Below, piece by piece: positions 5,616 through 11,692 of a DNA stretch of 11,692 nt. Origin of the DNA: Acidimicrobiaceae bacterium (GTDB lineage Bacteria; Actinomycetota; Acidimicrobiia; Acidimicrobiales; Palsa-688); assembly GCA_027334785.1 (NCBI GenBank), contig DAHWQF010000057.1, forward strand, positions 1 through 11,692, in the 5' to 3' direction. Under the pieces are notes generated by a model, which was not told the DNA's origin, searched no databases, and saw only the letters and a list, made by a program, of their open reading frames with translations. Both the position numbers and the translations under genes were made by a program. Positions within the stretch are counted from its first letter, which is position 1, and each line of letters starts with the position of its first letter.

Positions 5616-6481
5616 CGGACGGTTGGGTGGGGCAGCGCCGGCCCGGTCGCTTCTCTTGCTTCGAGGTAAGGCACGAGGAGGGCGAACACGTCGGGCCCCA
5701 CCATGGCTTCGAGTTCCTGGCGCATCTGGCGCCACACCGGCTTCGTCCCCGAAAAAGCCTCCGGTGCTTCCGTGCACCACCAGGCGAACTCTTCGCCACC
5801 GGCCCCCCAGTGCGCCCTTTCCCATTGTCCTACGGTCGAAATGACCGAACCGTCTTCGTTTTCCGTGTCCTCCCGGCGGAGGGGCAGTTGCCAGCAGACG
5901 TCGGGCTTAAGTTCCATTGGTGCACGGCCTGTTTCAAGCGCGGCCCGGTGGAGGGCACAACCGGGGCCGCCTGGGAAACCGGGCCTATTGAGGAAAATGC
6001 AGGCGCCTTTTACCAGCCGGGTCACCGCGCTTTTGCCTGGCGCGCGGCGGCTTAGCCCTCCACGTCGCCCCTCGGCCGCGAACTGCCACTGCTCCGCTGT
6101 AAGCGTGCTCGCTGCCGCCTTCACCCGGGCCAGGTCTTGTTCGCTGGTGAAATGGGCCCCGTAACTGCAGCAGCCTTCTGCCAGTTCCGGTGCCGGTCCC
6201 GTGAGCACACCCTGGCAGCTGTGGCCGTAAATGCATTGCCAGTTCGACAGCAAGAACGTGACGTCGAAGCGCCAAGTGCGGCGTTCCGCCGGGTCTTCGA
6301 ACGAGAGCCATTCGTGGGCGTCCACGGGCACGAGCCGCCACCGCTCGGGGTGTTTTTCGCCCTTAGCCGCCTTTTGTCCCTTGGTTTGCCTCGGTTCCTT
6401 TATCGCTGGTCCCCCGGCGCCCCCGGTGCCCCCGGTGCCCTCGGTGCCCTTTTTCGCCGCCGGCATCGCTTGCGGGCTCAC
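5612..6481 (-). CDS. Conserved hypothetical eight-cysteine protein
   Basis: I do not recognise a defined function. From GTG 6481 the protein has 289 residues. It begins with a low-complexity Gly/Thr/Lys tail (about 1-45), followed by a compact domain with eight cysteines: 83 and 89 (CIYGHSCQG), 104-105 (GCCSYGAHF), 161, 175 (GGPGCALHRA), 196 (DVCWQLPL) and 236 (WWCTEAPE). The spacing and the CC-x-x-GA element recall the YkgJ/DUF3109-type families that bind zinc or an iron-sulfur cluster, so metal binding is likely but unproven. The GTG start overlaps the TGA of the upstream peptidase gene as GTGA, suggesting translational coupling. ATG at 6466 is an alternative that removes five residues. No signal peptide or membrane segment is seen. 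The TAG stop overlaps that of the convergent methyltransferase gene. Confidence 0.8.
   Translation of the reverse strand: MSPQAMPAAKKGTEGTGGTGGAGGPAIKEPRQTKGQKAAKGEKHPERWRLVPVDAHEWLSFEDPAERRTWRFDVTFLLSNWQCIYGHSCQGVLTGPAPELAEGCCSYGAHFTSEQDLARVKAAASTLTAEQWQFAAEGRRGGLSRRAPGKSAVTRLVKGACIFLNRPGFPGGPGCALHRAALETGRAPMELKPDVCWQLPLRREDTENEDGSVISTVGQWERAHWGAGGEEFAWWCTEAPEAFSGTKPVWRQMRQELEAMVGPDVFALLVPYLEAREATGPALPHPTVR
6411..6446 (-). repeat. 9-bp tandem repeat, four units
   Basis: On the plus strand the units are CCCCCGGCG, CCCCCGGTG, CCCCCGGTG and CCCTCGGTG, back to back. On the minus strand they encode the Glu/Gly/Thr/Ala-rich part of the N-terminal tail of the eight-cysteine protein (EGTGGTGGAGG). 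Since 9 is a multiple of 3, changes in unit number would keep the frame. Confidence 0.85.
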
Positions 6482-7911
6482 CGTGTTCCCCGGCCGGCGC
6501 CCGGGCCCACGTCTCGGCCCTGGGCCCGGTTCAGGGAGCCGAGTTGCAACAGGAGCTCGCCGGCGGCGAGAACCCCGCGCCATAGCTGGTCCAGGAGGAG
6601 GGTTTCGTTGGGGGCGTGGAAGCGGTCGCCCGGGAGCGCGATGCCGAGGAAGAGGACGGGCGCCCCGAGCACGCGCGCCAGCGCCTCCTCGGGACCGCTG
6701 CCCCCGCTGCGCTCGAAAAGTGGTTCCTTTCCCCATACTTTTTCCATGGCGCGCAAGAGGCAGCGCAAGGCGGGGTGGTCTGCCGGCGTGACCATCGGCG
6801 CCACGCCGCCGAACTGGGTGAGGGCGACGTCGGTGCCCGGCGGGGCCTGTTCGGTGGCCCAGCGGCGGAAAGCCTCAGCTATTTTGTCGGGCCTCTGGTC
6901 CGGCACGAGGCGCATGGCGACTTTGAAATTGGCGGTTGCGGGCACGATCGTCTTCATGCCCGGGCCCCCGTAGCCGGCGTGGAAGCCGACGAGTTCGGCC
7001 GTGGGGCGGGTCCCGGTGCGTTGCCTGGGCGTCCTGCCCTCCTCCCCCTCGAGGTAGGCCACGCCCGCGGTGCGGCGGAACGCCTCCTCGTCGAACGGCA
7101 CGGCGGCGAGCGATGCCGCCTCCTCCAAGCCCGGTTCGAGCACGTCGTCGTAGAAGCCGGGGATGGTCACCCGCCGGCGCTCATCGTGGAGGGCGCAAGC
7201 CATTCGGGCGGCCACCAGCGCCGCGTTTGGCACGGTGCCTCCCCAGATCCCGGAGTGGAGGTCCGCCGGCGCCGTGCGCACGACCACGTCAAAGGCGACG
7301 AGACCGCGCATCCCAATGGTGGTCGTGGGGATTTCGGGAGCTTCCATGGTCGTGTCGGAGACGACGACCACGTCGGCGGACAGCCTCTCGCGCTCGGCTT
7401 CGAGGAGTTGTTCGAAGTGGGGGCTGCCCACTTCCTCCTCGGCCTCAAAGAGCATCTTCAGGTTGACGGGAAGGGCGCCCCGTTCGCTGAGCAAGCCCCG
7501 GGCCGCCTCAATTTGCATTATCACCTGGCCCTTGTCGTCGCTCGCGCCGCGTGCCGAAAGTACGCCGTCTCTGACGAGCGGCTCGAAGGGGGGTGACTCC
7601 CACTCATCGAGAGGGTCGGCGGGCTGGACGTCGGTATGGCCGTAGACGAGGACCGTCGGGGCGTCCGGGCCGGCGCCGAGCCACTCGCAGTAGACGGCGG
7701 GGGGGCCGCCGGGGCCACCGGCTTCGAGCAGTTCTACCCGGTGCATGCCGGCCTCTCGGGCAAACCCGGCGCACATCTCCGCGGCCGCGCGCACCTCCGG
7801 CGCTCGCTCGGGGTCAGCCGAGACGGAGGGGATGCGGAGCCACTCCACGAGGCTCGCGAGGATGCGGTCCCTGGAACGGTCGAGGTAGCTAGCGAGGGCC
7901 AGTTCGTCCAC
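6478..7911 (-). CDS. M20 family metallopeptidase (dipeptidase)
   Basis: Members of this family are cytosolic two-metal peptidases that remove residues from dipeptides or small peptides. The protein has 477 residues, the normal length for the dipeptidase/CNDP-like branch. The catalytic set is complete: His92 and Asp94 (YGHTDVQPADP), bridging Asp125 (GASDDKGQ), general base Glu159 and metal ligand Glu160 (EAEEEVGS), Asp186 (VVVVSDTT), the dimerisation-domain His219 (ADLHSGIWGG), and the late metal ligand His432 (DRFHAPNE). The start is GTG at 7911, just before the conserved N-terminal helix; no strong ribosome binding site is visible. The start lies inside the 3' end of the upstream secreted-protein gene (23-bp overlap), and the stop overlaps the next start, so this is the middle gene of a three-gene minus-strand operon. 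The substrate is unknown. Confidence 0.95.
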   Translation of the reverse strand: MDELALASYLDRSRDRILASLVEWLRIPSVSADPERAPEVRAAAEMCAGFAREAGMHRVELLEAGGPGGPPAVYCEWLGAGPDAPTVLVYGHTDVQPADPLDEWESPPFEPLVRDGVLSARGASDDKGQVIMQIEAARGLLSERGALPVNLKMLFEAEEEVGSPHFEQLLEAERERLSADVVVVSDTTMEAPEIPTTTIGMRGLVAFDVVVRTAPADLHSGIWGGTVPNAALVAARMACALHDERRRVTIPGFYDDVLEPGLEEAASLAAVPFDEEAFRRTAGVAYLEGEEGRTPRQRTGTRPTAELVGFHAGYGGPGMKTIVPATANFKVAMRLVPDQRPDKIAEAFRRWATEQAPPGTDVALTQFGGVAPMVTPADHPALRCLLRAMEKVWGKEPLFERSGGSGPEEALARVLGAPVLFLGIALPGDRFHAPNETLLLDQLWRGVLAAGELLLQLGSLNRAQGRDVGPGAGRGTR

Positions 7912-8914
7912 GGCCCGAAACTAGCTTCGCCTGCCGCCATGGGTAGGCGGCGAGCGCTTCTAGCTGGGGATGGCCCCCGTCTTCGATGTCGTAGAGGCTC
8001 GCCCCGATGGCACCGAGGCGGTGCGCCTCGTAGAGGAACCTCCAGATCTCGAGCGGTGAGGGCAGGCCGTGGCGACCGCCCATGGGGCCCATGTTGAAGT
8101 CCTGCCCGATCGGGGTCACGGGGCGGAGCCGCGAGAGGTAGTCGATGGCCTGGGCCACCGCCTTGCCTGGTTCGGTGCAGTCCCAGTACACCATGGGGGC
8201 GAAGGCGTCGACGAAGGGGGCCTCCGCCTCATAGGGGTAGAAGCCGAGCCAGTAGCTGTCGGGTGTGGGCACGGTGGCCACCACCGGGCGGTCGCCGGCG
8301 TACTGGCGGACGAGGGAAAGGTAGTAACGGGCACGCCGGGCCGACAGGTAGGTGCCTTCGGCCATGGCCTCGATGTCGGGGCTGAACGCGTCCGCACCTG
8401 CCCGGAAGGCGTCCTGGGCGCGTACGGCATCGGCCGCGGGGTCAGACAGGGTCGGGAAGTCCCAGGAGACGACCGAGATGCCGACGGCGTGAGCGGCGGG
8501 TACGAGCCTGCGGAGGAGCGGGCCGCCGTAGAAGCCGTCCTGGGTGCTACCCGTTCGGACCCAAATCTGGTTGAGGTGCGCGGAGGCGGCCGTCGCCACC
8601 AATGAGGCAACGTCGACGCGGTCACGTGGGAAGACAGTGAGCCACACTCCCTTGCCCGAGATGGTGGCGAGCCGCACGTGCCGGGCCGGCGGGTTGGCGA
8701 CCAACGGGATGTGGGCCGTCGCCACGCGCGGGCGCGGGAGCGGGGGAGGGGGCGGGCCTGGTGGGACCGGGGGAGGGGGGCAGGGCTCAGGTTGGACCGC
8801 CGGCGCTGGTAGGGGGTACCGGGGGCCGGTGGCTACCGCTTGGGCCGGTGCCGAGGGGGAGACCGTGAAGGCGACGACAACGAGGGCCGCCCCCGCCCGG
8901 CGAAGCACTGCCAC
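7889..8914 (-). CDS. Secreted TIM-barrel glycoside-hydrolase-like protein
   Basis: From GTG 8914 the protein has 341 residues; GTG 8908 is an equally possible start. It opens with a signal peptide (RR, hydrophobic stretch, then APAQA near 22-26), followed by a proline-rich linker (about 37-63) with runs of four and five prolines. The rest (about 78-326) shows eight strand-like segments of a TIM barrel: GVWLTVF, QIWVRTG, GISVVSWDFPT, AFSPDIEA, VVATVPTP, AFAPMVYWD, TPIGQDFN and GASLYDIED. Acidic residues at strand ends (Asp180, Glu182, Asp245, Asp309, Glu311) would be the candidate active site. The family is not one I can name, and an inactive glycosidase-like fold is possible. It is the first gene of the minus-strand operon, overlaps the M20 peptidase start by 23 bp and is divergent from another exported protein. 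Confidence 0.8.
   Translation of the reverse strand: MAVLRRAGAALVVVAFTVSPSAPAQAVATGPRYPLPAPAVQPEPCPPPPVPPGPPPPPLPRPRVATAHIPLVANPPARHVRLATISGKGVWLTVFPRDRVDVASLVATAASAHLNQIWVRTGSTQDGFYGGPLLRRLVPAAHAVGISVVSWDFPTLSDPAADAVRAQDAFRAGADAFSPDIEAMAEGTYLSARRARYYLSLVRQYAGDRPVVATVPTPDSYWLGFYPYEAEAPFVDAFAPMVYWDCTEPGKAVAQAIDYLSRLRPVTPIGQDFNMGPMGGRHGLPSPLEIWRFLYEAHRLGAIGASLYDIEDGGHPQLEALAAYPWRQAKLVSGRGRTGPR
8730..8785 (+). other. G-rich tract with G-quadruplex potential
   Basis: The plus strand carries at least eight runs of three to six G within 56 bases, separated by one to six bases. The tract is the template strand of the secreted TIM-barrel gene and encodes its proline-rich linker (residues about 44-62), so it may simply reflect proline codons. 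Confidence 0.6.
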
Positions 8915-8938
8915 TGCCCAGACATTGTGGCTGGGCAG
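8914..8938. promoter_or_regulatory. Inverted repeat enclosing the minus-strand -10 element (candidate operator)
   Basis: CTGCCCAG (8914-8921) and CTGGGCAG (8931-8938) form a perfect 8-bp inverted repeat around a 9-base centre (8922-8930). The -10 hexamer of the minus-strand promoter (8924-8929) lies entirely in that centre, and the left arm reaches the GTG at 8914. A dimeric repressor bound here would block RNA polymerase. No regulator gene is adjacent. Confidence 0.5.
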
Positions 8939-8952
8939 CGAGGGCGGGTCAA
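8924..8952 (-). promoter_or_regulatory. Promoter of the minus-strand secreted protein/M20 operon
   Basis: Read on the minus strand, TTGACC (8947-8952) is followed by 17 bases and then CACAAT (8924-8929). These match five of six and four of six consensus positions at the optimal spacing. Transcription would begin a few bases before GTG 8914 or GTG 8908, leaving almost no leader, in line with the lack of a Shine-Dalgarno sequence. Confidence 0.6.
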
Positions 8953-8979
8953 GGATGCCCCGGCTCAAGGATGCCCGGC
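8949..8979. repeat. 16/15-bp direct repeat at the -35 region
   Basis: TCAAGGATGCCCCGGC (8949-8964) is followed at once by TCAAGGATGCCCGGC (8965-8979), identical apart from one missing C. On the minus strand the copy nearer the gene supplies most of the TTGACC -35 element, and the other lies just upstream of it, the position of an activator site. Confidence 0.75.
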
Positions 8980-9018
8980 GCCGTGGTCTGTTTGCGCCGG
9001 CGCCGCCTGCCTGTAAGT

Positions 9019-9040
9019 GTTTGTGGGGTGCAGGACAAAC
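9019..9040. promoter_or_regulatory. Short inverted repeat before the exported beta-propeller gene
   Basis: GTTTGT (9019-9024) and ACAAAC (9035-9040) are perfect 6-bp arms around a 10-base centre, ending 13 bases before the GTG at 9054. In this GC-rich context the AT-containing arms stand out. It could be an operator or an RNA hairpin in the leader; chance is not excluded. Confidence 0.3.
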
Positions 9041-9053
9041 GGCGGGGGCCGGC

Positions 9054-11692
9054 GTGAGCCGGCGCGGGCGGGCGCTGATCGGGGCGCTGGCTGTCGTCGG
9101 TTGCCTCGGCGCGGGGGCACTCGCCGTGTCTCGTGCGGCGACCGCCCAGGGTGGCTTGTCTGCAACGGACTTCGTCTTGAAGTGGGCGAAGGGCCTCAGC
9201 CGGGGCTGCGCCCTCCCGGGTGGTTGCACCGGGCCGCTCCCGGACCAGGGGGCCCCGATCGCCCAGTCGTCCCCGATGTCGGCAAACCTCGACTCCAGCG
9301 GGCCCTCGGTGGTGGTGGGGGACAGGTCGGGCTACCTCTACGCCTACCACCTCTCCGATGGTTCGGCGGCCCCCGGCTGGCCTGTGTACGTCGGGGCACC
9401 CATCGACTCGACGCCTTCGGTGGCCGTGCTCTCGGGGACCTCCTACGACTCGGTCTTCGTGGGTGCGGGGAACGCGGCCCACCCCGACGTGGGCGGCTAC
9501 TACGCCTTTGGCCCGGGGGGTAAGCAGCTCTGGCATTCGACGGTGCTCAGCCTGAGCACCAACCGCCACCCCGCCATCGGCGTACAGGCGTCGCTCACAG
9601 TCGCCAACCTGCAAGGGACCACCGCCGTGTCCGCCGGCTCGCTCGGCCAGTTCACCTATGCCCTCGACGCCGCCAGCGGGCAGACGCTCCCAGGCCTTTG
9701 GCCCTTTTTCAGCGCCGACAGCGTGTTCTCGACCGCGGCGGCAGCGGACCTTTACGGCGACGGCCAGGACGAGCTCGTGGTGGGCGGCGCGTCCACCGCC
9801 GGGCTCGCCGTCGGCCGGGCCTACTCCCAAGGGGGCCACCTGAGGGTGCTCAACGCCGAGGGCCAGCTCCTCTACGACTACCACTCCACCCAGGAGGTCG
9901 ACTCGTCGCCGGCGGTGGGCAACTTCCTCGCGGGAGGCCAGCCGGGGATCGTGGTCGGCACGGGCTCCTACTTCAAGGGGGCGAGCGACACCGACACCGT
10001 GAAGGCGTTTGACACCCGCCTCGGCCTCGTGTGGTCCGACACGCTCGACGGGGTGACGAGCTCCTCGCCGGCCCTCGCCGATCTACAAGGCAACGGCCAG
10101 CTCGACGTGGTAGAGGGCACCGACACGGAGAGCGGTGGTTCGGTGTGGGTGCTCGACGGCGCCAACGGCCAGACGGTGTGCCACACGAGCGTCATCGGTC
10201 GCGTGATCGGCTCGGTCGTGACCGCCAACCTTTCCGGCAGCTCGGGCGACGTCCTCGTGCCGACGACCCAGGGAGTCGAGGTCGTGGACGGCCAGACGTG
10301 CAGCGAGGTGACCGTGCTCGGCGCCCACCTGGGTTTCCAGAACGCGCCTTTGGTCACCGCCGACCCGAACGGCGAGGCCGGCATCACGATAGCCGGCTAC
10401 AACGGTGCCAACCAGGGCGTGATCTTGCACTACGAGGTGACGGGCTCCAACGGCGCCACCGCCGTGGGGCCAGGTACCTGGCCCATGTTCCACCACGACC
10501 CGAGCCTCTCCGGAACGAGCGCGCCCCTGCCCGACACCGGGACGGTCACACCTTCCTCGGTCTCGGCGGTGGCGGGCAACAGCGAGGTGTCGCTCATGTG
10601 GGGAACGCCGGCAGGGGGCAGCGGGGCCGCACCGAACGGTTACGACGTTTACGAGGGGACCACCCCCGGGCAAATGTCAACGCAACCTGTCAACGGGGCC
10701 AGCCCGGTCAGCGGTCAGGCCTACACCGTCACCGGGCTCACCAACGGGAAGCGCTACTACTTCGAGGTGACGGCGCTCAACTCCTCCGGAGAGGGGGCGC
10801 CGGTGGTGGCGACGGCAGCCCCCTTCGGGCCCCCTGGAGCACCAAGCGCGCTCGCGGCCACGGCCGGCGATGGCGAGGTCTCGTTGTCCTGGCGAGCAGC
10901 AGCGCCCAACGGTTCTGCCGTCACGGGCTACAACGTGTACGAGTCGACCACGCCGGGTGCCGAGGGCTCCAAGGTGGCTACGACGACGGGCACCAACTAC
11001 ACCGTGACCGGGCTCTCTGACGGCACCAACTACTACTTCGAGGTGACCGCAGACAACGCCGCCGGCGAGGGCCCGGCCTCTTCGCAAGTGGTAGCGGTTC
11101 CGGTGGGGCCTTCCACCCCAACCACGTCGCCCTCTGCCCCGCCCACGACGTCCGCCCCGTCCCCGAGCGCCCCGACCTCGACCACCACGACCCTGCCCCC
11201 GGCCTCGGCCATGCCGGTGGGTTACCGGCTCGTGACCGCCGGCGGGCAGGTGTCGGCTTTTGGCAAGGTGCCCTCGGTCAAGGCTGGCCGGCCGGGCGCG
11301 CCCGTGGCCGGCGTTGCTTCGACCCGTACCGGCCGGGGCTACTGGCTGGCCGAGTCCAACGGCGGGGTGGTGGCCGGCGGCGACGCTCACCTGTACGGGT
11401 CGCTCACTAGCAGGCACTTGAACAAGCCGATAGTGGGCATCGCCTCCACCCCCGACGGCAAGGGCTACTGGCTGGTCGCCTCCGACGGCGGCATCTTCGC
11501 CTTCGGCGACGCCCGCTACTACGGCTCGACCGGCCACATCAAGCTGAACAAGCCCATAGTGGGCATCGCCTCCACCCCCGACGGCAAGGGCTACTGGCTG
11601 GTTGCCTCCGACGGCGGCATCTTCGCCTTCGGCGACGCCGGCTACCACGGCTCCCTCGCCGGCAAGCACCTGGCGCAGCCGGTGGTGGGGAT
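9054..11692 (+). CDS. Exported beta-propeller/fibronectin III protein with GYWLVASDGG repeats (3' end outside window)
   Basis: The reading frame runs from GTG 9054 to the window edge: 879 complete codons and no stop. A signal sequence (MSRRGR, then a hydrophobic stretch to about residue 30) indicates export. Residues about 73-480 hold eight FG-GAP/PQQ-like blades, such as SSPAVGNFLAGGQPGIVVGTG cut short at its ends (near 282), ALADLQGNGQLDVVEG (near 337) and AADLYGDGQDELVVGG (near 227), closing with TWPMFHHDP. Two fibronectin type III domains follow (about 490-592 and 595-682), each with YTVTGL and YYFEVTA. A Pro/Ser/Thr linker (about 683-721) leads to a repeat array of about 42 residues per unit (GYWLVASDGGIFAFGDA), three full units and part of a fourth. 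Acidimicrobiia often carry such arrays on cell-surface or secreted proteins. An adhesive or scaffold role is inference, and any catalytic domain may lie beyond the window. The gene is divergent from the secreted TIM-barrel gene. Confidence 0.88.
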   Translation, partial: MSRRGRALIGALAVVGCLGAGALAVSRAATAQGGLSATDFVLKWAKGLSRGCALPGGCTGPLPDQGAPIAQSSPMSANLDSSGPSVVVGDRSGYLYAYHLSDGSAAPGWPVYVGAPIDSTPSVAVLSGTSYDSVFVGAGNAAHPDVGGYYAFGPGGKQLWHSTVLSLSTNRHPAIGVQASLTVANLQGTTAVSAGSLGQFTYALDAASGQTLPGLWPFFSADSVFSTAAAADLYGDGQDELVVGGASTAGLAVGRAYSQGGHLRVLNAEGQLLYDYHSTQEVDSSPAVGNFLAGGQPGIVVGTGSYFKGASDTDTVKAFDTRLGLVWSDTLDGVTSSSPALADLQGNGQLDVVEGTDTESGGSVWVLDGANGQTVCHTSVIGRVIGSVVTANLSGSSGDVLVPTTQGVEVVDGQTCSEVTVLGAHLGFQNAPLVTADPNGEAGITIAGYNGANQGVILHYEVTGSNGATAVGPGTWPMFHHDPSLSGTSAPLPDTGTVTPSSVSAVAGNSEVSLMWGTPAGGSGAAPNGYDVYEGTTPGQMSTQPVNGASPVSGQAYTVTGLTNGKRYYFEVTALNSSGEGAPVVATAAPFGPPGAPSALAATAGDGEVSLSWRAAAPNGSAVTGYNVYESTTPGAEGSKVATTTGTNYTVTGLSDGTNYYFEVTADNAAGEGPASSQVVAVPVGPSTPTTSPSAPPTTSAPSPSAPTSTTTTLPPASAMPVGYRLVTAGGQVSAFGKVPSVKAGRPGAPVAGVASTRTGRGYWLAESNGGVVAGGDAHLYGSLTSRHLNKPIVGIASTPDGKGYWLVASDGGIFAFGDARYYGSTGHIKLNKPIVGIASTPDGKGYWLVASDGGIFAFGDAGYHGSLAGKHLAQPVVG
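11421..11640 (+). repeat. Near-identical 126-bp coding repeats
   Basis: The 93 bases 11421-11513 recur at 11547-11639, exactly 126 bp (42 codons) later. Only two bases differ (11429/11555 and 11477/11603), and both are silent (proline and valine codons). The two earlier units, starting near 11219 and 11339, are much more diverged. This points to recent duplication or gene conversion in the 3' part of the array. Confidence 0.92.

Noticed and set aside
5219..6055. 278-residue plus-strand frame across the convergent junction
   Set aside because: It overlaps the methyltransferase in another frame and the cysteine protein in antisense, with typical shadow composition.
8992..9019. Plus-strand promoter TTGCGC-16-TAAGTG for the propeller gene
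   Set aside because: Both hexamers match the consensus poorly and TAAGTG lacks the final T, so it is not better than chance.
10677..11669. Repetitive 330-residue minus-strand frame
   Set aside because: Its internal repeats are the reverse complement of the GYWLVASDGG array and Fn3 coding repeats of the plus-strand gene.
11421..11692. CRISPR-like array
   Set aside because: The repeats are 126 bp long, in frame, and encode a known type of protein repeat; there are no unrelated spacers.

Overview
The window looks like chromosomal DNA from a high-GC actinobacterium. The best lineage clue is the C-terminal repeat family of the last gene (GYWLVASDGGIFAFGDA), which I know mainly from Acidimicrobiia. 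A helicase-dead PriA, coaBC-metK-priA gene order and frequent GTG/TTG starts agree with this. No rRNA, tRNA, CRISPR array, transposase, phage gene or defence system is visible.

Layout. (1) Positions 1-320 hold no convincing gene, but carry a diverged tandem duplication of a palindromic element. A TACCCT hexamer sits six bases before the coaBC ATG and suggests a leaderless transcript. (2) Positions 321-5615, plus strand, form one tightly packed block: coaBC (coenzyme A synthesis), metK (S-adenosylmethionine synthetase, TTG start), priA (PriA-like protein with a lost ATPase) and a small SAM-dependent methyltransferase. Gaps are 31, 33 and about 10 bp, so one operon is likely. The last junction is a perfect 14-bp tandem duplication that creates the Shine-Dalgarno sequence. 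(3) Positions 5612-8914, minus strand, hold three overlapping genes read right to left: a secreted TIM-barrel glycoside-hydrolase-like protein, an M20 metallopeptidase and an eight-cysteine protein of unknown function. The last converges on the methyltransferase, and both genes end in TAG codons sharing one CTAG. (4) Positions 8915-9053 are a compact divergent control region. They contain a good minus-strand promoter (TTGACC-17-CACAAT) whose -10 lies in the loop of an 8-bp inverted repeat, with direct repeats at and upstream of the -35. (5) From 9054 to the window end runs a large exported protein, open at its 3' end. It has a signal peptide, a beta-propeller of about eight FG-GAP/PQQ-like blades, two fibronectin type III domains, a Pro/Ser/Thr linker and the start of a 42-residue repeat array.

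Functionally the left half is core metabolism and replication. The right half is cell-surface or exported biology, with two secreted proteins transcribed away from a shared 140-bp region. I found no clearly new system. The most interesting leads are the duplicated palindrome before coaBC, the palindromic promoter at 8914-8952, the 14-bp duplication that makes a gene junction, and the near-identical 126-bp coding repeats at the right edge.
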